Assembly (NCBI GenBank): GCA_965208775.1
Contig: OZ242360.1
Span: 2,108,001 to 2,172,000, forward strand
Length of the DNA: 64,000 nucleotides
Source: JAPOVO01 sp026708165
GTDB lineage: Bacteria > Chloroflexota > UBA11872 > VXNJ01
Direction of reading: 5' to 3'
Made by a program: the position numbers and the translations under genes. Positions 53,058 to 64,000 of this stretch are shown piece by piece. Position 1 is the stretch's first letter. The number at the start of each line of letters is the position of its first letter. The notes below the pieces were generated by a model. That model had not been told where the DNA came from. It ran no database searches and was given only the letters and a program-made list of their open reading frames with translations.

Positions 53058-53591
53058 ATGTCAGCGACCGAAACGGACCAGCCCTCAGGATCGTCCAGCG
53101 TGCGCAGTGCCGCTCCCCGACCCGGTTGGGACGCGTATTTCATGACTTTGGCGGGTGAGGTTGCCAAACGCAGCAACTGCCGGCGTCGGAAGGTCGGAGC
53201 TATAGCGGTCAAGAACCGGACAATCATCAGCACCGGCTACAACGGCACACCGTTCGGAGTGCGAAACTGCGACGCCGGCGGCTGCCTGCGATGCGCCTCG
53301 GACGCACCGCCGGGACAGAGTTACGACACTTGCATATGCGTACACGCTGAGCAAAATGCCATCGCGTTAGCGGCGCGCCATGGCACGTCGACCGAGGGAG
53401 CCGTGATCTACACGACCCATAAACCGTGTTTCGGGTGCGCCAAGGAGATGATTCAGGCGGGAGTTACCGAAGCCGTGTACGCCGAGGATCTTGGATATGA
53501 GCCACATCTGGAATCAGTCTATTCATTACTGATTCAGGAGGCGGGACTCAGGATGAGGCAGTTCTCACCCGAACGGGATTCGGGAAGCTAG
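53058..53591 (+). CDS. Deoxycytidylate (dCMP) deaminase family protein
   Basis: A 177-residue zinc deaminase of the ComEB/dCMP deaminase group. The ATG at 53058 has GGAG upstream. His96 and Glu98 (CVHAEQNAI) and Cys124/Cys127 (PCFGC) form the zinc site. CDAGGCLRCAS with extra Cys is typical of the dCMP branch. It makes dUMP for thymidylate synthesis. Its stop overlaps the ctpA stop on the other strand by four bases. Confidence 0.9.
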   Translation: MSATETDQPSGSSSVRSAAPRPGWDAYFMTLAGEVAKRSNCRRRKVGAIAVKNRTIISTGYNGTPFGVRNCDAGGCLRCASDAPPGQSYDTCICVHAEQNAIALAARHGTSTEGAVIYTTHKPCFGCAKEMIQAGVTEAVYAEDLGYEPHLESVYSLLIQEAGLRMRQFSPERDSGS

Positions 53592-54832
53592 GCAGCCAGC
53601 TCCAGGTCGTCACAGCAGTCCTGACCGCGAAGCACGCGCTTGGCTGCGTCGATGTAAGGATCGCCTTCTTGTCCGAGCTCGTAGTCCGGTTCGACCTCGA
53701 TCTCGAAATCGGGTTCGATTCCCTCTCCGGCGAGGTGAGCACCGCCGGGTGTCTCCCATATTGCGACCGTGACTCGCACGACCGACTTGTCGCTTAGGTC
53801 GAACGGAACCTGGACCGATCCCTTTCCAAACGTCGTCTCGCCGAGCAGTTGGCCGCGTCCATGGTCTTTGATTGCGCCCGCGACGATTTCGGAAGCGCTG
53901 GCGCTGCCGCTGTTGATCAAAACGACGAGCGGAAGGTCGACCGCACTCCCACCGCCAGAAGAGTCGAATGCTATGTCACCCTCGGTTCTCGACCTTTGCG
54001 ATGCGATCAGCGTTCCTTTCGGAAAGAACTCGCTGGCGACGTCCACGGCCGTAACGAGGAGACCTCCGGGGTTGTTGCGGAGGTCGAGAATCAGCCCCTC
54101 GGCTCCTTGAGAGGAGAAGTTGTGAAGGGATTCGCGGAACTCGTCGGTTGTCTTGACGCCAAAGTTTGTGAGTCGCACGTAGCCAAACTCATCAACCGAT
54201 TTTGCGATAACGGAGGGAACTTCAATCTTCCGGCGGGTAACGGTGACGTCCCGCGTCCGGGTTTCGTTTTCACGCTGAATAGTCAAAACTACGGTCGTGC
54301 CCGCGGGTCCGCGCACTGTCCGGACTACTGCTTCCAGCGACTTTCCCTTAGTCGGAACGCCGTCCACGGCGATAATGAGGTCATTGCGTTGCAAGCCGGC
54401 CTCCTCCGCCGGGGATTCGGGAAGGGGGCGAACGATCCTAATTACCCCGTCGTCGTTAAGGTCCACGTTGGCGCCGATGCCCTCGAATTCCCCTTCTAGC
54501 CGCTCACGGCTCATCCTGGCGCCCGTCGCGTCGACCCATTCGGTATAGTCGTCGCCGCTGGCGCGCACCATGCCGCGGGTGGCGCCGTCGACCAGATCAC
54601 GAGGGTCTAGCGGTCCCTTGTAATAGTTGTTCTGAAGCTGCTCCCAAGCTTCCCAGAAAACGTCGAACCTGCCTTCGATATCTTGCTGCAGCTCGGGTTG
54701 GGGCGTGATCGCCGCGAAGACGTCGACCTTGGGATCGGCGACCGCGAGTCCGGAGAGTACGCCCACGGAAAACGCGCTGATGACCGCCACCAGCCCGATC
54801 GCGGCAATCAGGGCAAGAGTGCTTTTGCTCAT
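53588..54832 (-). CDS. ctpA: C-terminal processing peptidase (S41), CtpA-like
   Basis: A 414-residue membrane-anchored protease. An N-terminal helix (about 7-30) precedes a PDZ domain (about 115-200, GIGANVD, AGLQRNDLIIAVDG) and the S41 catalytic domain. The Ser/Lys dyad is Ser312 (GSASASE) and Lys337 (TFGKGS), with the normal spacing of 25. It trims or degrades envelope proteins from the C-terminus, and in many bacteria works with M23 peptidases such as the one just upstream. Confidence 0.93.
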   Translation of the reverse strand: MSKSTLALIAAIGLVAVISAFSVGVLSGLAVADPKVDVFAAITPQPELQQDIEGRFDVFWEAWEQLQNNYYKGPLDPRDLVDGATRGMVRASGDDYTEWVDATGARMSRERLEGEFEGIGANVDLNDDGVIRIVRPLPESPAEEAGLQRNDLIIAVDGVPTKGKSLEAVVRTVRGPAGTTVVLTIQRENETRTRDVTVTRRKIEVPSVIAKSVDEFGYVRLTNFGVKTTDEFRESLHNFSSQGAEGLILDLRNNPGGLLVTAVDVASEFFPKGTLIASQRSRTEGDIAFDSSGGGSAVDLPLVVLINSGSASASEIVAGAIKDHGRGQLLGETTFGKGSVQVPFDLSDKSVVRVTVAIWETPGGAHLAGEGIEPDFEIEVEPDYELGQEGDPYIDAAKRVLRGQDCCDDLELAA

Positions 54833-54870
54833 TGGAAGGTTTCCTAGGTTTGGAGATTCGCGATTCTATC

Positions 54871-54879
54871 GGGGGGGGG
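54871..54879. repeat. Run of nine G residues upstream of ctpA
   Basis: A homopolymer of nine G (C on the sense strand) lies 39-47 bases upstream of the ctpA ATG, next to TAGAAT, which could be a -10 element. Length change could affect promoter spacing; a sequencing or assembly error is also possible. Confidence 0.5.
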
Positions 54880-54964
54880 CTGCGGCGCTAGGCGCGCAAC
54901 CAAGACTCGGTTTCAAACTATCACAAGCGTCGGTGTCCGAGACCTTCGCAAGCGGCCGCTGCAG

Positions 54965-56224
54965 CTACCGTAAGACGTTGAGCGGGTCGAGTTGCCGTCG
55001 GTTGACGCGGTACTCGAAGTGGAGATGCGGCCCTGAAGTCCAGCCGGAAAGACCCACGTACCCGATGATCTGTCCGCGGGAGACGAGCTGGCCGGGAGCG
55101 ACCGGAGGGGGCAGCGTGATGTCGGCGAGGTGGGCATACAGGGTTTCTTCGGTGTCGCTGTGGGCGAGGATCACCAACATGCCGTACGACGCACGCCTGT
55201 CACCCGCGAACGCGTAACCGGAGTGCAGCACTACGCCATCGTCGGCGGCAACTATGGGACTGGCCAGAGGGGCGGCTATGTCGATGCCAAGGTGGGGGCA
55301 CTGACCGAAGGTACACCCACCGTATCCTGCGGTGATTATGCCGATGAGCGGCCAGATGTACCCACGGCCACCGCTCGCCACCGCTTCCGCGCGGGCCGCT
55401 TCGGCGCGTCTGCGCGCCTCTTCCAGCAGGCGCTGACGCTCGAGTCGTTCCAGCTCGAGTCGCTTTTGGTAGCGGAGGTCGGCGATCTTGGACGAGATAG
55501 CTTCTTGCTCGTCCTCAAAAGCTTGGACGTCGGCCTCGAGCGCGCCCGCTTCGGCCTCCACCCTGGCAATCAGCTCGTTTTGTTCCCGCGACCGCGCTTC
55601 GATCTCTGACTTGACCGATTCGCGCTGCTCCTGGAGTCTCTGGATCTCCCGGCGCTGGTCTTCGATCAGGCGGGTCCTGATGAGGATCTCCGAGCTCTTC
55701 TCCTCGATCTCGCGAATTCCGGCTATGTCTTGCCGCACGACGAGTTGAAGACTTGCGATCCGGTCGAGAGCTTCGGTGAAGGAGCCGGAGGAGAGCACAA
55801 GCTCTAGCCCGCTGATGCCTCTATTCGCCTTGTACAAGGCGCGAAGCCTTCCGGCAATAACCTGCTTTTCGGTTTCGAAGTCGGAAGTCAGTGCCTGAAT
55901 CTGACGGGTGTTCTCATAGATGTCGAGTTCGCGAGTTTCGAGCTGTCGTTGAAGCTCCTGAAGCTTGGCCACCTCGTTATAGCGCGCCTCTTCGATAACC
56001 CGGAGACGCGATTGCAGCGACGAACGGCGCGCGCGCGTGGCGCTGAGAAACGCTTCTGTCTGCTTGCGGCGCTCGGTGAGATCGTCAAGCTCGACCTTGC
56101 GCTGCTCGATCTGCTCGTCAAATTCGGTCGCCGAAACGTTGAGACCGCCGCCGGCCAAAGACACACCGACAGCCGCCAGACCGACCGAAGCCCGAATCAA
56201 TCGCCTGCGAGAAAGGCTAGTCAT
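54965..56224 (-). CDS. Coiled-coil M23 peptidase, EnvC-like
   Basis: A 419-residue exported protein. The N-terminus SRRRLIRASVGLAAV fits a twin-arginine-type signal. Residues about 35-275 are a long coiled coil (rich in EQIEQRK, RRQI, LERLERQR). The C-terminal M23 domain has HLGIDIAAP and GPHLHFEY, with both metal-ligand motifs intact, so unlike E. coli EnvC it should be an active peptidoglycan endopeptidase. It starts eight bases inside the second FtsE-like gene, so FtsEX control of its activity is likely. Confidence 0.9.
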   Translation of the reverse strand: MTSLSRRRLIRASVGLAAVGVSLAGGGLNVSATEFDEQIEQRKVELDDLTERRKQTEAFLSATRARRSSLQSRLRVIEEARYNEVAKLQELQRQLETRELDIYENTRQIQALTSDFETEKQVIAGRLRALYKANRGISGLELVLSSGSFTEALDRIASLQLVVRQDIAGIREIEEKSSEILIRTRLIEDQRREIQRLQEQRESVKSEIEARSREQNELIARVEAEAGALEADVQAFEDEQEAISSKIADLRYQKRLELERLERQRLLEEARRRAEAARAEAVASGGRGYIWPLIGIITAGYGGCTFGQCPHLGIDIAAPLASPIVAADDGVVLHSGYAFAGDRRASYGMLVILAHSDTEETLYAHLADITLPPPVAPGQLVSRGQIIGYVGLSGWTSGPHLHFEYRVNRRQLDPLNVLR

Positions 56225-56897
56225 CGAAACCGGCCGCTGGAAGGTCTTTTGTTATGCGGCCCCGGTCGAGCCTAACTACCCGCCGTCGAAGCCTGTCCAC
56301 AACTTCGCGGTGATGCGTGGCGACAATTGTCGTGACTCCGTTACGGCTAATTTCCATCAGGAGGTCCATGACATCGGTCGCGGCGCTGGGACTGAGACTA
56401 TCGGTGGGCTCGTCGGCCAGCAGGATATTCGGCTCTGAAACGATTGCTCGGGCGATGGCCACGCGGCGCAACTCGCCGCCCGACAGCTCGCCAGCCTTGC
56501 GATAGGCGAGACTCCGGACTCCCGCAGTTTCGAGGCATTTCAGCGATCGTTCACGTATGACGCGTCCGGACTCTCCGGCGATCTTGAGCGGCAGCGCTAC
56601 GTTGTCGAAAACAGTCTGGTTTCCGAACAGTCTTGTGTCCTGAAATACGATGCCAATCGACCGGCGATACTTTGGAAGCGTCCCATTCTTGGGGTGTGAA
56701 ATGTCTATGCCGCCTACCAGAATGACCCCCTTGGTGGGTCTTTCCTCGGTGGTTACGAGCCGGAGCAGGGTCGACTTGCCGGCGCCGTTGGGCCCGACGA
56801 GAAAGACGAATTCGTTGCGAGGGATCGTCAACGTCACGTTGTGCAGCGCCCATTCGTCGTCCCTGTATTGCTTGCAAACATCTTGGAAAATAATCAT
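56217..56897 (-). CDS. Second FtsE-like ABC transporter ATPase
   Basis: A 226-residue ABC ATPase. Walker A is GPNGAGKS, the signature LSGGEL, Walker B ILLADEP, and the H-loop His is in VATHHRE. The D-loop region reads TDSLSP instead of the usual TGNLD of FtsE. It lies between ftsX and the M23 gene and is clearly a different gene from the canonical ftsE upstream. It may pair with FtsX in place of, or alongside, FtsE. Confidence 0.87.
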   Translation of the reverse strand: MIIFQDVCKQYRDDEWALHNVTLTIPRNEFVFLVGPNGAGKSTLLRLVTTEERPTKGVILVGGIDISHPKNGTLPKYRRSIGIVFQDTRLFGNQTVFDNVALPLKIAGESGRVIRERSLKCLETAGVRSLAYRKAGELSGGELRRVAIARAIVSEPNILLADEPTDSLSPSAATDVMDLLMEISRNGVTTIVATHHREVVDRLRRRVVRLDRGRITKDLPAAGFDD

Positions 56898-56914
56898 CGC
56901 AGGGAAATACCAGG

Positions 56915-57805
56915 TTAAGTTTCGAGATACCGCCTGACTGAGAAGAAAGACCCCACGCTTCCGACCACCGCGCCGACCAGCACCGTGAACAGTGTGAGGT
57001 TCGCCACGAAGCCCGTCTCAGTCTGAATTGGCAGGAATGCGACCAGCGAGTTGAGGACCGGTCCAAAGTTCGAATAACCGACCACGAAAACGACAGCGGC
57101 GATTCCGGCGCCTACTACGCCGATAAACGCGCCTTCGATTACAAACGGACCGCGCACAAACCAATCGGTGGCGCCGATCAATTTCATGATCTCGATTTCC
57201 TCCCGCCGCGAATAGACGGCGAGGCGGATGGTGTTGAAGATGACGAACAAGGTGACTGCGCCGAGGGCGATGACGATTATCGTGCCGCCTATGCGCGCCA
57301 TGCGTGAAATGCGCAGCAGCTTGCCTACAACGTCGGCACGCACCAAGACCTGTTCGACGACCGCGGTATTGAGGCGAAGCTCTTCGGCTATTTCAAGCGC
57401 GCCCGCCGGATCGAGCATTCTGATCTCGATACTGGCGGGAAACGGGTTGGTCTCGATTACGTCGAGGACCTCGGCGAGATCGGTCAACGTCTCACGGAAC
57501 GAGCTGGCCGCCTCGGCTCGGGATATGAAGTTCACCTGGTCGACACCAGGCCGCGCACCGATGCTGCTTATGAGCGCGTTTACCTCGCTCGGCTTGGCGT
57601 CGTCGACCAGGTAGGCGACCAAGTTGGTGCGGCGTCCCAGAGTGTCGATCATCTTATCTAGGGTGTCGTTGATGGCTAGAAAAGCGGAGAATACAACGAG
57701 CATCACGGCTGTCGTAATGATCGCGGCAAAACTAGTGAAGCGGTTGCGCCACAGCGCCGAGAAGGCTGCCCCCACTATGTAGCGCAAGGTCCGGATCCTA
57801 TGCAT
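56915..57805 (-). CDS. ftsX: Cell division protein FtsX
   Basis: About 296 residues from the ATG at 57805, which overlaps the ftsE stop by eight bases. One N-terminal helix (around NRFTSFAAIITTAVML) is followed by an outer domain (about 55-170) and three C-terminal helices with RREEIEIMKLIGATDWFVRGPF, the FtsX signature. Together with the ATPase it activates a peptidoglycan hydrolase outside the membrane. Confidence 0.92.
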   Translation of the reverse strand: MHRIRTLRYIVGAAFSALWRNRFTSFAAIITTAVMLVVFSAFLAINDTLDKMIDTLGRRTNLVAYLVDDAKPSEVNALISSIGARPGVDQVNFISRAEAASSFRETLTDLAEVLDVIETNPFPASIEIRMLDPAGALEIAEELRLNTAVVEQVLVRADVVGKLLRISRMARIGGTIIVIALGAVTLFVIFNTIRLAVYSRREEIEIMKLIGATDWFVRGPFVIEGAFIGVVGAGIAAVVFVVGYSNFGPVLNSLVAFLPIQTETGFVANLTLFTVLVGAVVGSVGSFFSVRRYLET

Positions 57806-58484
57806 AGTAGCCGCTGACCATTTCATCGTGGACTACACGCCCGTCCTCGAGCGCGATCACGTGCCGCTGCATCCGGTTGACAAGCTCCTGATTGTGAGTC
57901 GCAACGACGACGGTCGCACCTTGGGCGTTAACCTTCGCCAATAACTTGATAGTCTCCCATCCTGTCTCGCGGTCGAGGTTGCCAGTGGGTTCGTCGGCGA
58001 TGACGATAGGGGCCCTGGTCACGAGGCACCGGGCGATGGCCACCCGTTGCTGCTCACCGCCGGAAAGCTGAAACGGGTAGTGATCGGCGCGATTCGCCAG
58101 ACCCACAGTGTCGAGAGTCTGCGCGACGAACTCCCTGCCTCGCTTATCGTCCTCGCCCGTAACTTTCAACGCAAATGCGACGTTCTGCGCAACGCTTAGA
58201 TTGGGAAGCAGTTTGAAGTCCTGAAAGATGACGCCGATTCTCCGTCTTAGAGACGGTATTTCGCTCCGCTTTAGCCTGGTTATGTTGATTCCGTCCACAT
58301 AGATCGTGCCGCTCGACGGCTCCTGATCTTTGGTGAGCAATCGCAGCAGCGTGGACTTTCCGGCACCACTGGGGCCGACCAGAAAGACAAAATCCCGCTG
58401 GGGGATATAGATGTTGATGTGGTCGAGGGCGATCGCCCCGGTTCTATACATCTTGACCACGTCGTGGAGAACGATCATGGACAT
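57798..58484 (-). CDS. ftsE: Cell division ATPase FtsE
   Basis: A 228-residue ABC ATPase with Walker A GPSGAGKS, signature LSGGEQ, Walker B IVIADEP and the FtsE-type ADEPTGNLD. The N-terminal IVLHDVVKMYRTG is typical. It energises FtsX to switch cell-wall hydrolysis. It is first of a four-gene coupled set: ftsE, ftsX, a second ATPase, M23 peptidase. Confidence 0.93.
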   Translation of the reverse strand: MSMIVLHDVVKMYRTGAIALDHINIYIPQRDFVFLVGPSGAGKSTLLRLLTKDQEPSSGTIYVDGINITRLKRSEIPSLRRRIGVIFQDFKLLPNLSVAQNVAFALKVTGEDDKRGREFVAQTLDTVGLANRADHYPFQLSGGEQQRVAIARCLVTRAPIVIADEPTGNLDRETGWETIKLLAKVNAQGATVVVATHNQELVNRMQRHVIALEDGRVVHDEMVSGYYA

Positions 58485-58665
58485 CAGGGGGTCGACTCAA
58501 CCGTTTCGAACGTCTTCGGAGCAGTTTGTCGGGCGAAGTCAAGTTGTGAACTCATCTATTGCTGCCAACTCAGCCGGACTCCCGGGACTTCGCCTCCCAA
58601 TCCCGGATTCAGGCTTGAAATCAGCTTAGATGTTATCAGCGACGTGTGCAAAGGAGGGGACAACT

Positions 58666-60162
58666 TCAACGCCTCGACCTCGACGAAAGCACTTGGTGGA
58701 CCACAAATCCGATCAGAATGATGATTACGACTACCGACCCGATCGCCACGTTGCGCACAACCGAGGTCGGAGGGGGTATCTGAGAGTCGGAGGAAACGAT
58801 AGCAGGCCCCGGAATGGTGGGAGTCATCTCGGCTTGCTCAGGGGTGGGAGCGGGTGTGGAGTGTTCGCTGATCGACGTAGGAGTGGGCGCGGCGGCCTGG
58901 CTCGCGGGTGTTGAAGTTCTGGATTCCACGGGAACCGATGTCGGTGCGGGTGAGACTTCGAGCGCCGCCACGGCAGTCTGTGTAGGCAGCGGCGTAGGGG
59001 TTGGAGTGTTGGCGACCTGCGCGGGATGCGGGGTCGAGGCGTCGGGGTTGACGGCGGGCTGGCGGCTAGGGTCTATATGGTCCATCCAAAGCGCCTCTAG
59101 CTCGGCGAAGGAGACGTTGAGCGTACGTTGCACGGCTTCGTCGTCCGTCACGCCTTCTCGGTATGCATCGAGCAACCGCCGGACAGACTCCTTGCCATAC
59201 TTGTCGATGACGAAGCGTATGAGCGAGTTGCTTTCGGCGTAAGCGAGGACTGCGCGCGTATTCGAGGCCGGGAAAGTTGAAGTAAGTCCCCGTAAGGAGA
59301 TCAAGCTCCCGTTACGCACTGCTCGCTCCACAATACCGTCGTAGTCGAACCGCGGATCGCCGGCGGACTCTATGTAAGTTGCTATACCCTCGTGAATCCA
59401 TGCTGGCGGACTGCTAAAGGGGTTTTCGGTTATCTGGCCGATAACGATGTGCGCAAGCTCGTGCGCAATCAGAATGTCGAGCTCGGGTGTCGAGACCGGG
59501 GCGTGCAAGACGATTGTATTGAACGGGATTATGGCCTGTCCCGCAGCCCATGGACTGGTGCCGCCGCCGAGCGCGCTGTGCATCATGTTGATGTCGGCGT
59601 AAAGGACGATCCGCGTTGGACGCACTAGATCGACATCGAAATTGTCTCGAATTCTCGCCAGAGCGCCGGTGGCGGCGTCGAGCGCCATCTGACCGAAGTC
59701 GTCGTCGCCTTCGTACCACATTATCTCCACGACCTCCTCACCGATCCGCTTCCACGGTAGTGAGGAGTCCTGATACATGATGCGAGAAGGTGCCGTTGTG
59801 AAGACTAATCCGTCGGCGTCGGTGATTCGCCAGTGGTATTCGATCTCGGCTCCCGGCACCAGAGCGCTGGCGACCTCCCAGCGATGGCCGGCGGTCAGTT
59901 CACCGCCGCCAACTTGGGGAGCTACGTTTTCGAATACTCGCGACGGCGCGTCGGGGAGTCCGAAAAGTACAGTCACTCGCGCTGGTTCGGGGCCGTCCCA
60001 GGAAGTTACGAGCTTGAAGTTGATCGTCTCGCCGAATTCGATCTCGGCAGTCTGTGTAGCTTCTTCAAGTTGAATAGGTTCGGCGGCGAACGTGACGCTA
60101 TGCAGGATCGAAAGGGACAGCACCGCGCCAAGCACTAATGTGACGAACCGGCGGATGGGCAA
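58666..60162 (-). CDS. Membrane-anchored gluzincin metalloprotease (peptidase MA-like)
   Basis: A 498-residue protein. A signal peptide (about 1-26) leads to a beta domain (about 30-130) and a peptidase MA-like domain with His234-Glu-Leu-Ala-His238 and third ligand Glu258 in WIHEGIATY. A Pro/Thr/Ser-rich linker (about 380-460) and one C-terminal helix (about 470-490) follow. The active site is complete. It should act outside the membrane, tethered by the C-terminal helix. The start is a TTG five bases after the prfB stop. Confidence 0.87.
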   Translation of the reverse strand: MPIRRFVTLVLGAVLSLSILHSVTFAAEPIQLEEATQTAEIEFGETINFKLVTSWDGPEPARVTVLFGLPDAPSRVFENVAPQVGGGELTAGHRWEVASALVPGAEIEYHWRITDADGLVFTTAPSRIMYQDSSLPWKRIGEEVVEIMWYEGDDDFGQMALDAATGALARIRDNFDVDLVRPTRIVLYADINMMHSALGGGTSPWAAGQAIIPFNTIVLHAPVSTPELDILIAHELAHIVIGQITENPFSSPPAWIHEGIATYIESAGDPRFDYDGIVERAVRNGSLISLRGLTSTFPASNTRAVLAYAESNSLIRFVIDKYGKESVRRLLDAYREGVTDDEAVQRTLNVSFAELEALWMDHIDPSRQPAVNPDASTPHPAQVANTPTPTPLPTQTAVAALEVSPAPTSVPVESRTSTPASQAAAPTPTSISEHSTPAPTPEQAEMTPTIPGPAIVSSDSQIPPPTSVVRNVAIGSVVVIIILIGFVVHQVLSSRSRR

Positions 60163-60167
60163 AGGTG

Positions 60168-61270
60168 TTACGCCGTCCCTGTGACTTGCATCCGCGATTC
60201 CAAGTAGGCGTGAATCAGGGCGTCCAGATCGCCGTCGAGCACACCCTTGGTATCGCTGGTCTCGAACCCGGTTCGCAGGTCCTTGACCTGCCGGTAAGGT
60301 TGGAGCACGTATGACCGAATCTGATTGCCGAAGTCCGCGCTGATGTTTCCACCCCTCAGTTCGGCGTTGCGAGCCTCAGTCTCGGCGCGTTTTAGCTCGG
60401 CGAGGCGTGCCGTTAGAACGGTCCAGGCAAGCTCTCGATTGCGAATCTGGGACCGCTGATTGCGGCACACGGCGGTCAGTCCGGTGGGGATGTGGGTAAG
60501 CCTAACCGCGGACTCGGTCTTATTGACGTGCTGGCCTCCGTGTCCGCTGGAGCGAAAGGTATCGACGCGGACGTCGCTTGGGTCAAGCGCCACATCGTCG
60601 CCGTCTTCTATCACGGGCAGTGCCTCGACTTTGGCGAAAGACGTGTGACGGCGGTTGCCTGCGTCGAACGGAGAGATTCGAACCAGGCGATGTACACCCG
60701 CCTCGGAGCGCAGGTAGCCGTAGGCGTGGCGGCCCGTAAACCGAACTGTAGCGCTCTTGATTCCGGCCTCTTCACCGGGCGACACGTCGAGCAGTTCGAC
60801 AGCGTAGCCGTGCGACTCACCCCAACGCTGATACATCCGCAGGAGCATTTCCGTCCAGTCCTGGGACTCCGTGCCTCCAGCGCCCGAATGGATTGCGATA
60901 ATAGCGTCCGAGGCGTCATAGTCGCCTCCCAACATTAGCTCAAAGCGGCGGTTTTCGAGTTCGGATCTCAGTGAAGCAAGGTGTGATTCGACCTCATCGA
61001 GCAGATCGTCTTCGTCCTCGCCGAGCGAATCGGCAAGTTCAGCCAGGTCCACGGCCTCAGCTTCGAGCGCATTCCAGCGATCCATCTCATCGACGACGCG
61101 GTGCAGTACCCTCATTTGTGCCTGTGCAGACTTGGCGTCGTTCCAGAATCCTTCGGCGATGGTCCTGGCCTGCAGTCGCTTTATCTCCTCGCGTTTACCC
61201 GCGTGGTCAAAGGCGCCCCCTAATGTCCGAAATAGACTCGACAAGCTCTTTGGCTTGCGAACTGGCCTCG

Positions 61271-61281
<11 letters not shown>
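60168..61281 (-). CDS. prfB: Peptide chain release factor 2, made by programmed +1 frameshift
   Basis: RF2 recognises UGA and UAA. The gene starts at ATG 61281, 11 bases inside the secA end. A first frame of 24 codons ends in CTT TGA; a +1 shift then gives the remaining 346 residues (370 in total). SPF is in RISPFDAGNR (UGA reading), and GHGGQHVNKTESA has the GGQ of peptide release. The frame after the shift alone runs further upstream, but those codons are not used. Confidence 0.93.
61207..61221 (-). promoter_or_regulatory. Programmed +1 frameshift site of prfB
   Basis: On the minus strand AGGGGG, then CGC, then CTT TGA C: an internal ribosome-binding-like sequence at standard spacing from the slippery CTT and an in-frame UGA at codon 25. 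This matches the E. coli prfB site (codon 26), where scarce RF2 favours shifting. Confidence 0.9.
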
Positions 61282-63829
<2,548 letters not shown>

Positions 63830-63917
63830 GCTGTTTAGGGAATTAGAGTCTCGAACCAGCGAAGCGAATGCTGAAACAGACGCGGCACTGTCGAATCGGG
63901 ATTGCTGTCACCGTTTG

Positions 63918-63923
63918 ATTATA
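63918..63923 (-). promoter_or_regulatory. Candidate -10 element of the secA promoter
   Basis: A perfect TATAAT on the minus strand, 89 bases before the secA ATG. The -35 region at 17 bases distance (TCTGCC-like) is poor, so the call rests on the -10 alone. I see nothing else in 63830-64000. Confidence 0.4.
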
Positions 63924-64000
63924 AGCGTCAGGAGCATGGGGCAGAGCCCAGCGTTGGACGCGTGCGAGGTTAGATCAACCTAGCCTTGCAGAGTGCATCG

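Overview
The window is chromosomal DNA of moderately high GC from a bacterium using the standard code, with many GTG and TTG starts. Several traits together suggest Chloroflexota, most likely the Dehalococcoidia/SAR202 side: paired enolase-superfamily dehydratases with other sugar-acid genes, five surface proteins with Pro/Thr-rich linkers, a GlmL/MutL-type gene followed by a barrel-sandwich-type gene, a DUF362 protein and a decaprenyl-phosphate phosphoribosyltransferase-like UbiA protein. This placement is inference; the window holds no rRNA or other phylogenetic anchor. I see no insertion sequence, phage, CRISPR array or toxin-antitoxin pair.

1-16.9 kb: sugar-acid catabolism mixed with cell-surface genes. 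A sugar-phosphate isomerase/epimerase (cut by the window edge), a TolB-like propeller lipoprotein, an HtrA protease, a double-DUF4352 lipoprotein and a secreted glycoside hydrolase lead to a Gfo/Idh oxidoreductase, an amidohydrolase of the sugar-lactonase type, two adjacent tRNA-Ser genes, a cupin, a small membrane protein and a D-2-hydroxyacid dehydrogenase. A minus-strand run follows: DUF362, UbiA, two enolase-superfamily dehydratases and a histidine phosphatase. A uronate-dehydrogenase-like gene at 23.5 kb fits the same theme, oxidation and dehydration of uronic or aldonic acids.

17-29.5 kb: a GlmL/MutL-like ATPase overlapping a barrel-sandwich-type protein, then nagB and a GNAT acetyltransferase. 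Next come argS with its own promoter and a terminator-like hairpin in its leader, the uronate dehydrogenase, a YceI protein, two small unknowns, a coupled endonuclease V-HAD-methyltransferase operon, and an nrdR that encodes two tandem zinc ribbons.

29.5-52.5 kb: one long minus-strand glycan-assembly locus. It holds a polyprenyl glycosylphosphotransferase, nine GT4-type glycosyltransferases, one CgeB-like glycosyltransferase, a nucleotide-sugar epimerase, a methyltransferase, a flippase, a YfhO-type membrane protein, a hexapeptide acyltransferase, an unassigned 605-residue protein that may be an alpha-toroid enzyme, and an unassigned membrane protein. Genes are tightly packed, and four junctions share the same TTGA start/stop overlap. 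I recognise no Wzy polymerase.

52.5-64 kb: a small unknown, a dCMP deaminase, and a minus-strand housekeeping and cell-envelope series read in the order secA, prfB (with a clear programmed +1 frameshift), a gluzincin membrane protease, ftsE, ftsX, a second ftsE-like ATPase, an M23 coiled-coil peptidase and ctpA.
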